From Aselliscus stoliczkanus (lineage: Eukaryota; Chordata; Mammalia; Chiroptera; Hipposideridae): 64,000 bases of DNA. Both the position numbers and the translations under genes were made by a program. The notes under the pieces were generated by a model that was given only the letters and a program-made list of their open reading frames with translations, searched no databases and was not told the DNA's origin. The stretch is taken from assembly GCA_033961575.1 (NCBI GenBank), contig CM066729.1, forward strand, positions 34,010,501 through 34,074,500. Direction: 5' to 3'. Shown here piece by piece: positions 44,344-54,340 of the stretch; the stretch's first letter is position 1, and each line of letters begins with the position of its first letter.

Positions 44344-44587
44344 AATTTGTAACAATAGATGCCTGCAATGGATATAAATTAACAAATTTATTTAATAAAT
44401 AAATTTGATTTAATAAAATATGATTTTTTTCGTCTAAATTTCTGTTATTTGAATTTTTTTTCAGTCAGTTTTCTATCTCTGCCTAAGATTTACGTTTCTC
44501 ACATTGCTAAAGTGTTCTGTATTGGAATTGTTAACAAACAATTCTTCTCTAGTACGTTTTCTCTTAGAATTTATGTTCTTTTCAATA

Positions 44588-44790
44588 GTGACAAGACTGA
44601 GTTTAAATCTTTGCTGTGCCATTAATTACGTGTCTTTGGGAAAGTGAATTGATTTTCCTGAGTCTTGGTTTCATTGTCTGTAAAAATGGAGATAATATTA
44701 CTTTGTAGATACCTTATGAGGACTAACTGATGTAATTTATGTCAATTAGTGAAGTGCCTGGCACATAGTAAGGTTCATGTTTATCTGCCA
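44588..44790 (+). mobile_element. MIR SINE
   Basis: GAGTTTAAATCTTTGCTGTG, CTTTGGGAAAGTGAATTGAT, CCTGAGTCTTGGTTTCATTG, TGTAAAAATGGAGATAATAT and GTGCCTGGCACATAGTAAGG give nearly the whole MIR in order. Confidence 0.8.
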
Positions 44791-45957
44791 CTCTTGATAT
44801 GTGATATAACATATGAAAGTAATTTCAGTGTGTTAGATTGGATACAAATGTTAGTAATTGTCAATGGTATTGTCATAAAACAATATCTGTAACATTGATA
44901 TTTAGGGATAATATGTTTTAACATAATTGAAACATATCCCTTTATATTGTCTAATGGTTTTGAATTGTCTTAAAGGTATTACTATATAGCAAGTGTTTAT
45001 TTTGTTAGATATTCTGGACCTACTTATAATGGTCAATCTTGGGTTCCAATCTTACCATTTCTTTTTTACATTCTTTCCCTCACTCAAAACATCTTTGTCT
45101 TTCAGGCCAGAGCATGACATATCTGTGTATCCTTATTTTTAAACTATTACCTCCACTTGCCTTCCTTTGACTCATTCTCTAGTTTCTTTTCTAATCTTAT
45201 GCCTCAGTAATTACAGCATCCCTAGTTCAGCTGAAATGGGCTAGTATATCATTATGTTTAAAGTGCAGAGCAGTACAGAAAGCTAGAAGATCATGGGTTG
45301 TTTTTACTTCGTTTGATAGAAATTCTTCTGGTTCCAGTATGCTTCTATGGAACAAAAGAAATAGCACTGAAGATAGCATTGAATCCCACCTTTGGTTTTA
45401 AGTTAACTTTCTTAGGTTGGCAACAAAATTCACAGTTTGTTAACTGGGCTTCTGAAATAATAAAGCAAAGTGAGAAAAAAATCTGAAAAGAGTGACTACT
45501 AGAGACAACTAAAAAAAAGAACTTTAGTTGATGAAAATGATAGAAAAACAATAACTAGGCCAATTTTAGAAAGTTAACAGATATAAAAGGTATGCCTTCT
45601 AACCTCTTAAAAATTGATATCTTCCTTTTATTTCATAGATATGTGTCCTCTGCCTTATAACTCTTTAACTTGAATTGCTAACCCATTCTATTAAGACTTT
45701 ATAGCTCATTGCTTTATAATCGTTGTTTGAGACTTTCCGCTCCCACTTTCCATCTTCCCTTTTCTTAATTTCATGAATTCTCATTTCTATCCCACTCTTC
45801 TATAGTCCACTGCTGTCATGGAAGTTCAGCATCTTGTATTGGCAGGACAGATCTCCATATATCACTCACCCTTAGCACAATGCATTGGGTTATAAACAGT
45901 GAGAGAAGGGACCACAGAGATAATTTAATTGAAGCTAAGTGACCTAATCAAGGTCCC
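44791..45957. other. AT-rich intergenic DNA
   Basis: Overlapping frames at 45,298-45,551 on both strands have no motif. No repeat recognised. Confidence 0.45.
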
Positions 45958-46640
45958 TTAACACATTGAGGACAGGGAATTTAAATTGTTTAAATGCATG
46001 TTCCCTGGGTTTAAACCATTTAAATCAACTTTTATACTGTATTTCTTTAAAAATGTATAAAAAAATTCGCTAACTATTTTTGTGAACTGAAATTTTCAGG
46101 AAATATTCACCAAAGACCGTAGTAGTACTTGAGGTGTGATAGCTCTGGAAACCTTCCCCCTTGTAGGGTGGCACTGAGCAGAACTTGCAGATGTACCGAG
46201 TTTCACTTTTTTTTTTTGTGGGCAGCACAAACATGGTACCTCCTAGCAGGATATTTTCTTTTGCCCCGTTCAATTCCAATAATTTTCTCTAGCACATGTT
46301 TGCACATATCACCCAAAAGTCTCCCAGGGGGGTCCTCATGAGGCACACGAGGGGTTTGGGTTGATGTTCCTGGGCATGTTGCATCTGTGTGTGTGTCTGA
46401 CTCTGTCTCCACCTTATCTGTTGCCCAGTCTTTTGCCACTTGTAGCAGAGATTCTTCATATCTCACTTTTGATGTAAGGTTTAGTTTTTGATAGATTCAG
46501 GAAGAATTGAAAAGTACATAATTTATAAGCCAAAATGCAACTTTCTTTGGCCACTTCACGTTTTTTCTCGAGAGAATAATAAGACAAGTACTGATCTGCC
46601 CGATCAACACCCTTCATGAACACATTATACTAAAAAATAC
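45958..46640 (-). mobile_element. piggyBac transposon remnant
   Basis: Contains the C-terminal third of a piggyBac-family transposase on the minus strand and a possible 3' end at the left: a TTAA at 45,958-45,961 followed by CACATTGAGGACAGGG and a 16-bp inverted repeat (45,979-45,994 / 46,010-46,025). TTAA is the piggyBac target. The 5' part of the element is missing or unrecognisable to the right of about 46,640. Confidence 0.65.
46130..46632 (-). pseudogene. piggyBac transposase C-terminal fragment
   Basis: Minus-strand coding in two or three frames. It begins YNVFMKGVDRADQYLSYY near 46,630-46,575, the signature around the last catalytic aspartate of the DDE/D domain. A stop and frameshift follow near 46,460. 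Then comes the cysteine/histidine-rich C-terminal region: RKYPARRYHVC, KSETRYICKFC and a terminal YHT, spread over two frames near 46,220. Several conserved cysteines remain (HVCAAH, CKFC) while one is changed (RCHVC to RYHVC). The resemblance is to mammalian domesticated PGBD4-like and Looper-type proteins. It is plainly dead. Confidence 0.78.
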
Positions 46641-46915
46641 AAATAGGTTTTTTCTTTAGTTCTTCATTTCTCCATGTAACATCAACCATTGTTAAATTGT
46701 GAATAGCGACTGAGGCGAAGTAGAACTCCTGTGCCCTGATCCCTAATTCAGTGAAGTTATATGATGAAGAACTGACTTTCCAGCTAGAGGTAAAAACAAA
46801 AACAGGATCCTCTTCTTGTTCAGGAATGTGTCTTTATTAAGTTTGGTGATAGGTAACAATTCAATATTTATTGTGCACCAAAAGCTGACTGAAGGATAGG
46901 TGTCTTGCATGGTGA
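46641..46915. other. AT-rich intergenic DNA
   Basis: May hold unrecognised 5' transposon sequence. No motif seen. Confidence 0.4.
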
Positions 46916-46919
46916 CCAC

Positions 46920-47020
46920 ATTTAATCTCAGCAATCCTATGAGGTCAGTTATTTTATTATCCCCATTTTACAGATGGGGAAAGTGAGGCATAACCTGCCT
47001 ATATTCAGACAAAGTCATAG
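46920..47020 (-). mobile_element. MIR SINE fragment
   Basis: TTTAATCTCAGCAATCCTAT, GAGGTCAGTTATTTTATTAT, CCCCATTTTACAGATGGGGA and AAGTGAGGCATAACCTGCC are reverse-strand MIR. Confidence 0.8.
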
Positions 47021-47514
47021 ACTCAGAGAGACCATATAAACAATAGTAAGAACAAATGCAGTCATTCATTGTAGATAAAGGCTACCTGTGGGTAGCCAGG
47101 ACATTGACTCTTGACTTATCTGGTCACAGATGGGAAGGAGCAAAAGTAGGAATAATCAGCATTGGCCTTGTTGGGTCTCAGTGGGTGTCTCAGTTTTGTC
47201 AAAGACTAGATGTATGTCCTGTAGCCTCAGGGATATTTCTACTATCCCATACTGCCTTATCATTTTAACTACCTAATTCTTGCCTTTTGTACAGTGCATA
47301 TGCATTTTTATTTAAAGCAAATATTGAGTGTCACTAGCATCTACTATATAGTGGTACATAAAACATATACTAGTCACCAAAATGCTAAGAGCAAGGGGAA
47401 TGATCTAGCTATGATTGTCCATCAGAGAAAACTATATTCCCCTCTCTATGCCACCGTAATCCCCATCATCTAGTGCTACTAAAGCTATTAATTCAATCTC
47501 TACCCCTGTATTTC
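47021..47514. other. Intergenic DNA
   Basis: No element recognised. Confidence 0.45.
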
Positions 47515-47530
47515 CCACCCATTACTTTTC

Positions 47531-48093
47531 TTTTTTTGTTGTTGTTTTTTTGTTTGTTTGTTTTTACTTACTTATTTATTTTTAATTAGTTTCAGGTGTA
47601 CAACACAGTGCAATAGTTATACTTTTTACCCCTCAAAGTGACAACTCCCCTTCCCCAATTCGCCACCCCACGCTTCCCCCACATATCATATATATCTATT
47701 ACACTTCCTCTGACTCCCTTCCACAGTATAATCCACATCCTGTGACTATATATATATTCAATTACAGTTGGTATACAATATTAAACAACATCAGCTTCAG
47801 GTGTACAGTGCAGTGATCAAGCCTCTACTCCATCCTTGAAATGGTCTCCCTAACAAGACATGTGACCATTTGACACCCCACAAAATATTTACAACATTAT
47901 TAATTATATTCCCCGAACTGTCTTTCATATCCCTGTGGCAATATTGTAGTTGCCTATTTTTGTTGTCTAACCCCTCCCCTTCTCTCTCATCCCCACCTCC
48001 CTCCCAATTAGCAAACCTCAGTTTTCCCTCTATATCTATGAGACTGTTTCTGTTTACTTTGCTCATTCATTCAGTTTTTCAGAATCTGAAACA
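47531..48093 (-). mobile_element. L1 3' end, 5'-truncated
   Basis: A 563-base minus-strand L1 tail and 3' UTR, close to the copies at 22,251 and 25,124, with poly-T plus TTTG/TTTA units at the left. A perfect 16-bp duplication CCACCCATTACTTTTC is at 47,515-47,530 and 48,094-48,109. The frames across it are 3' UTR, not coding. Confidence 0.92.
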
Positions 48094-48451
48094 CCACCCA
48101 TTACTTTTCAATATAAATATAATCTTACTGCATTACATCCTGACATTGTCAACCCAGTATACCAAAACATATAATCATTTCAACTATTATGCCATTCATT
48201 TATTGGACCAGTAATTCCAGAAACATTCATTGAATACCTACTCTAAGTGTGAGACTGAACTGAACCAAGGGCATAAAATGAAGAAGACACAATTCTGTTC
48301 TTTAATTCTAATAATAAATATACTAATAAAGGCTAACAAAAGAAATACAGGTCTAAACATAATATTACTATTATTACCTACTGTCCACCTATTATATTAT
48401 AGACATTATATATGTATACCTAGATGTATATCTATGCATACACACACACAC

Positions 48452-48582
48452 AGAGGGTGCCAAAAAATGTTTATACATTTTAAGAAGGTAAAAAACTGTA
48501 CTAAAATTATAATACTCTATATGTACCAATAACAAAAGATGAATACAAGTCATGTGTATACATTTTTTTGCCCGTTCCCCAG
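48452..48582. mobile_element. Mariner-type MITE, probable
   Basis: The left end GGGTGCCAAAAAATG followed by TTTATACATTTTAAGAAGG, and the right end TGTATACATTTTTTTGCCC, form an imperfect terminal inverted repeat. The interior (GATGAATACAAGTCATGTG) resembles a mariner family seen in mammals. A short CA run lies just left. Confidence 0.55.
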
Positions 48583-48607
48583 GTATATATCAATTATATA
48601 ACAATTA

Positions 48608-48690
48608 TTGTCCACTTTATATGTAAGCTCTGTGAGGTAGGTATTACTAGTTCCATTTTATATGAGACTAAACTAAGGCTCATTTATGAT
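48608..48690 (-). mobile_element. MIR SINE fragment
   Basis: CTCTGTGAGGTAGGTATTAC, TAGTTCCATTTTATATGAGA and CTAAACTAAGGCTCA follow reverse-strand MIR. Confidence 0.55.
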
Positions 48691-50180
48691 TGTTTTCCAT
48701 AAATGATTGTTTAGAGTTGTATAGCAGGTAAGCAGTAGAGAAAAAAATCCAAGAGAGCAATCCAGTACCTGTGCTTTTCCTAGTTCCTTCTAACACCTCA
48801 CTGGTGTTAAAGTAATGTTCTGATTCTAGTTCATTCTACTTGGAGGATTTGGGGATGGTTTCAATAGAGGGTGTATGCAAACAAGGTATGAAAGATAAGT
48901 AGGAATTCCAGAAGTAAGAATGCATATTTCAACCCCAATAAGGCATAACGAGTATGGTGTGAAAGTTTATTGATCATTAACTTTATGGATCTGTTGTGTA
49001 GTTTACTTAAGGATTCAGGGCCTTATTCTGCTCTAGCCAATGAAATAGCTCAATGGGCTTGGAGTTTACAAATATGTTTATGTTAAACAAAAATCACTAT
49101 TTTTTAAATACAATTTGAAATTATTTGTGTGCAAATATTGCTTAATATAGAATTGTAAGTTTCTGGAGAATGGGTCCATATGATTTCTCTCTCTTAAGGA
49201 GTTTTGTACACTAGCCCTGAAAAGATTTATTAAATTAAAAAAAATGGATTGAGTCATGGATATAGGAAGTTGTTTCATCTACCTGTATACTCAATAGAAA
49301 AAAATAATATTACTACTACTACTACTAATATTATAAAAAATGCTACTATGGTTTCTGAGGCTATCATTAGCATCATCACCATTGGCCTCGCTAGCATACA
49401 TAAAATATGATTCACTTCTTTGACACATGTTAATGAAGCCAATGGTAGAGATTTTATCCTATCAAGCTTTCTCTTTCTCTCATGGACATACACATTGACC
49501 CAGACCATTTCCACACTTCCAAGAAGGACCCCGTGACAGCATATGGATCAGTTACCGCAAATTCATCATCTGTCTTAAAAGAAACTAAAGTACATGCTTT
49601 ACTGTTAGTGGGTCAGAAAATGTCATCTTCACATTGGAAAGTCAGCCGTTTTTATGGTTGACCTCACAAATGATATTGCATATAAATTGAACTTGTGTTG
49701 TACCTTTATCATTCTTTCGTGGCCTACCAGGTAGAGAAGTATTGCTTTAAAATGAATACCAAAGCATATATCAAAGATATCCTTAATAAGCTTTGTTTTA
49801 AACCCTCTTCTTACCAGCTATATAGCTTATCTCCTGCTTCTCACCTTGGAACACTAGGTCAAGGAACCTGTTATTTCATATACAGTGATTTATTTAAATA
49901 CAACAGGAGGAAATTTAAGTCAATGTGGTCTTTCAGTTGAATAAAACCCAAAGTAAAAAATCCAAACCTAAAAACTAATTTTGTTTTGTATATCGTGGAA
50001 AGACCAGAGAGATATATTAATGTGTTACAAAAGCTTTGTAGTAGTATTAAAGTAAGAGGGCCAAGCTTTCTGTTATTTGAGAGTGAGCTGAAAACTTTAA
50101 GAACCTGTGTGAGTTTTTATTCAAAGATGGGAGAAAGAATATTCCACTAAAGAAATTTAACATGATAGGGACACAAAAAA
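48691..50180. other. AT-rich intergenic DNA
   Basis: A short TAC/TAT run at 49,306-49,330. Otherwise no recognised element over 1.5 kb. Confidence 0.45.
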
Positions 50181-50184
50181 ACAA

Positions 50185-50780
50185 CAACTTTCCTCCCACC
50201 TTATAGTTCTTCTAAGTGGGCCAATAATCAAATTTAACATGAGCCAGATTAGCAGGAGAAAACGTAAAAGTTTACTTTATGGATGTTCTGGGAGGTACAT
50301 AGGAGACCCAAAGAGGCATTGGGCAGTTGAAGTTTCTATGCCATTCTGAAGCTAAGGAAAATGGAGGTTGTAGTTTGGCTCTTCAAAGGGCAGTCAGTCG
50401 ATTTACATGGAGATAATAAAGCAAATGTTTGGTAAATAATTGTTTGCTGGGCCATCTTGAACAATGTGACACAGAGAAGACTTTGAACAAATGGGCCTTG
50501 CTAGGTTCCTATGTGTCTATCATATATTAGTTTATATAAAACTGTAGATATCTGTGATATCTCCCTTCCTGGAGTAAGTTCTCAATTTAAATTCTTTTAG
50601 GCAATTAGTGGGGAGGCCAAAGGTTTTCCCTGAGTCGTTTGTTCCTTATTAACGAGATTAAAATCAATAATCCAAAAGGTGTATTTTGGGTTGAAAAACT
50701 CTGCTTCCCTTCACAGGGCAATGAGACACAAACATGAATTATCTGTCCTGAGTCCTTTATGCTACATGTAGAAGTTACAT
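50185..50780 (-). mobile_element. Probable solo LTR of a class I endogenous retrovirus
   Basis: On the minus strand the 3' part reads CTTTTACGTTTTCTCCTGCT, AATCTGGCTCATGTTAAATT and TGGCCCACTTAGAAGAACTA, close in order to the U5-like end of the LTR at 21,000-21,505. The upstream boundary is uncertain. No viral coding sequence was seen nearby. Confidence 0.45.
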
Positions 50781-52636
50781 AATCTTCCATACTAGAACAT
50801 TTACTTACACAGCTTTAAAAGAAGTTGATATTTGAGGCATTGATTAGTATTTAAGGCATTGAAAATGAGATGTTTCCCATCACAATTCTCATTAATAATG
50901 GAAATCCTAAGAATGGCCTTTCAAATCCCTCTTTGTATATCTGGGAGGTCTCAAGAATTCTTCCAGCCCATTGAACCAACATTGGTGAAACTAGAAACAT
51001 GTTCTAAATATAATCCAATACAATCACAATCTACATTTCTTTGAAAGTATATAATATTAAAGAAACTGCAAATTTTTATTTCAAATGGCATTTCCAAATC
51101 ATAATATGTCATAAGACTGCCTATTTTCCTTTCTTTTTTGAGGCTTCCTACTTTTTAAATTTCTCCCATATTAAAATCATAGGTTTATATCTATTTCTAA
51201 AAGGTTGTATGAAGATCATCCTAAAATAAATCCATTTTATCTGTCACTAATAAGATTACCCTATTTTTATTCATTCAACCCATCAATAAGTTATAAGAAA
51301 AATGAGAGACTAGATCCAGTGGATTCATGGGCCTCAGGTGAATTTGATGAGTATATGTCACTGTTGATCACTGATGCCAAGGATGGTCCACATATTGTAC
51401 TTAAAATTGATTCTCTTTTTTTTTTTTATCATTTGACAGTCTCTGAAAAGTTTTCAGATGAACTGCAGGTCTTCTTGATTGACCTACATATTAAACTGAA
51501 AGCTCTGAGTTGAAATCTAGTGTGCTAAGCATTGTGTACATTCTGGTATCTTTTGTGTGAATGAAAGTGAAGCACTGGATACTTTGTAAAGATATGAAAA
51601 AGGGAAGAAGTTTGAAAGTATTTCAGAAAGGAAAACAGTAAGTAGTAGGAAGATTAAAACTTCCAAAGGTGATGAGTTATAATTTTGCCAAACAGAAAGT
51701 AATCTTTTGATGTCATGTAAGGGTTTTTATAAAGTTAGATGAAGATGAAATGTGTGAAATGTGACATTAAGATTGTGTATTAACTTTTTAAAGACAAAAG
51801 AAATCATGTTGTGCTTTTGTTATAGTTAATATCCCTAAATCATCATGGTATTTGTTGCAATTTGTTTTGAATTGAAATCTCTGTACTAGTGTCCTGAGCA
51901 GTACTGAAAATAAGGGTTTGTTATTTTTAACTGCATTCTTTTACCAGTGTGTTAGAAAAACAGAGGAAATCTGTTCATCTGTGTGTCTCCAATGTACTGT
52001 TTTGATTTTTTTTTTTTTTACTGAGAGAAACCCAGGAGTGTGTAATGTTTAAAATATCCAGATAATATCAGTAACATGACAGTATGTTAATCATAAAAAT
52101 TACATCCATTTTAGGGTGATCTCTGAAATATATATTATAAAACTCAAAACACCATAGGAGAAAATTGGAAACCATTAAATTAACAATTAGCTTCAATTAA
52201 TCAAAAGTACATGTTAAAAATTAATGAGACTAATTTCTTAAACTGACTGTCTATCCTTTAATATTGAGATCATGCAGTTACAAATCAGTAAGTTAAATTG
52301 TAAAGTCAGAATATCAATCTTTATTTTATTCTGAGGTCCATTTTGTCACTTTACTCATTCGAGAATATTTCCCCAACTCTGTTAATGTTCTAAAAACAAC
52401 AAAATTAGTAAATAAATATTGTTTTAAAGAGGAAGTGATCTCACAAGTCGAGAAACCCTACCACAGCATGCTCAAGAACTGCATACGTGTGTCTTTGACC
52501 GCCCCCCCCAAGAAGTCAAAAGAAATACCAAGGGTAATGTTTTATATAACGATTTCACCAAACAAGGCTACCTGAGGGAACTGAGCCACCAATAGGTATT
52601 CAACATGGTTTTGAGACGCCTGTCTCTTTTAAAGCT
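50781..52636. other. AT-rich intergenic DNA
   Basis: No repeat recognised. The 102-codon frame at 51,205-51,513 has no motif. Poly-C run at 52,501-52,509. Confidence 0.45.
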
Positions 52637-52652
52637 TTCAGATTCAATGGAT

Positions 52653-52811
52653 CAAGGGCGGGCCGAGTGGCTCAGTTGGTTAAGAGCTTGCTCTAGAGTG
52701 AGAGTCCTGAGCAACAGTGTTGCCAGTTGGATTCCCACATGGGACAGTGAGCTGTGCCCAAGCTGAGCTGCCAAAAGGTGGCAGGATGGGTCAGCTAGAA
52801 AAAAAAAAAAA
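52653..52811 (+). mobile_element. tRNA-derived SINE, type B
   Basis: CGGGCCGAGTGGCTCAGTTG head, GGATTCCCACATGGGACAGT middle, body ending AGGTGGCAGGATGGGTCAGC, and poly(A). The duplication TTCAGATTCAATGGAT / TTCAGATTCAAGGGAT is at 52,637-52,652 and 52,812-52,827 (one mismatch). Confidence 0.88.
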
Positions 52812-53029
52812 TTCAGATTCAAGGGATAACAGTGGTAGGAAAAAACTGTTTCTAAGAGTAGCCTGAGTAAATCAGCATCAGGTTTATCCATGCCCCGTGC
52901 CAACTTGACACTGCAAAAGAGAATTCTTAAAACCAGTCATGGCAGTGTTCAATTTTATTTTCAAAACGCCTTAATTATTCTGCTCCTTTTCTTACATGTT
53001 ATACCTTTATTTTGGTTAGGCCAACATCT

Positions 53030-53198
53030 AAAACCTTGCTACTCAAAATTTGTCTGCAGATCACCAGAGTTAGCATCATCCTGGAGCTTGTTAAAATGCA
53101 GAATTCAGGGCCAGACTTCAGATTTACTAAATTAGAATCTGCATTTTAACAAGTTCATCAGATGATTCCTATGCATATTAGAGTGTGAGAAGCACTGG
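53030..53198. mobile_element. MER5A-like hAT element
   Basis: CTACTCAAAATTTGTCTGCA at one end, GAATCTGCATTTTAACAAGT inside and AGAGTGTGAGAAGCACTGG at the other end follow MER5A order. Diverged. Confidence 0.6.
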
Positions 53199-53394
53199 TT
53201 TCCAAGACCTCATCTTTAGCTCTGAGAAACAAGCTCTCTCTGGTGACATGTAAGACCTGACTTTTTCTTGGACTTTCTCTGTTTCTCCTCTCCAGTGAAT
53301 GCCTTCTGCTTTTGTAGTGTCATAGTGTCCTTTGAAACTCTACTGATTCAAGCAAAATTTCAGGCTAGTTAAAGTTGATCATGGTTGTCTTCTA

Positions 53395-53396
53395 TC

Positions 53397-53459
<63 letters not shown>
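53395..53459. repeat. (GATA)n microsatellite
   Basis: About sixteen GATA/ATAG units without interruption. Confidence 0.97.
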
Positions 53460-53461
<2 letters not shown>

Positions 53462-53559
53462 TTCTTCTTGTTTTTACTCTAGCTCCCCATCCCTTTTCCA
53501 TAGAGGAATAACAGTGATGTTTTAAAATTTAACTATCCCTCTCCATTCTCAGTTCATAT

Positions 53560-53778
53560 CACTCTTCTCATTGTTTCCCATTATCCGTTCACACTGGCTT
53601 CCTTTCTGTCAGATGAAAACACCAAACTCTTTCTTATCTCTGGACCTTTGTCCTTCTTCCCTCTGCTTATAATACGCTGTCACGGGCCGGCCGAGTGGCG
53701 CAGTGGTTAAGCGCTGGGTTGGGAAGCCAGCGGCCCCGGATTGGTCCCACATGTGAGTGCCAGTGACACTGCCCTCAA

Positions 53779-53822
<44 letters not shown>

Positions 53823-54080
53823 ACGCTGTCACTTGCCTCTTCACATGTATATATCAGTCCTTCACTTGTTCTGTTTTAACTCAAATACCCTGCCTGGTGA
53901 GTAAACCAGCTACTTTCTAAATATCAACTTTGTCACTTCATAGTTGATATTACTTCAAATTACATAACATAATGTGAAGTCACTAATTGTGGGTCAGGAC
54001 TTTGTATATCTTGTTCTCCTCTGATTCTCATGACCTGAAATAGTGTTTGCTATACAACTAAGTCCTTCATAATTGTGCTA
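53560..54080 (+). mobile_element. L2 3' region split by a SINE
   Basis: CACACTGGCTTCCTTTCTGT, CACCAAACTCTTTCTTATCT and CCTTCTTCCCTCTGCTTATA on the left, and CCTTCACTTGTTCTGTTTTA on the right, are L2-like. A short SINE interrupts it. Confidence 0.6.
53684..53817 (+). mobile_element. tRNA-derived SINE, short type A, with (AATA)n tail
   Basis: GGGCCGGCCGAGTGGCGCAG head (A box intact), GCCAGTGACACTGCCCTC end, then about eleven AATA units. A perfect 15-bp duplication ATAATACGCTGTCAC is at 53,669-53,683 and 53,818-53,832. The head is close to the family consensus, so this is probably among the youngest insertions here. Confidence 0.94.
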
Positions 54081-54159
54081 CATAAGTAAATGAACAAATC
54101 TCCTTTTCTTATGTCCTTTTAATTCAGTCCAGTTGTTTATTACCTAAACATAACTGAGC

Positions 54160-54340
54160 CCACATGATGTTCCTTTTATGTTCTAAGTCCTGGTGACACA
54201 GTGAGGAAAATATAGCCTTAGCTTCCAGGACATTCATGAGCTAGAGGAGAATGACATGTTTAATGATACATTAACACAAGTAGTATTTTGATAGGAGAGG
54301 AGGTCACCATAGGCAGAGAAAGACACAAAGAGAGGCTGGT
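54160..54340. repeat. Ancient repeat, unassigned
   Basis: TTATGTTCTAAGTCCTGGTG, ACACAGTGAGGAAAATATAG and CATTCATGAGCTAGAGG resemble a mammal-wide dispersed repeat often seen with a 'gggatacaacagtgaac' core. Not named. Confidence 0.3.

Noticed and set aside
53395..53459. CRISPR-like array
   Set aside because: The periodic signals in this window are microsatellites without spacers, in a mammalian genome.
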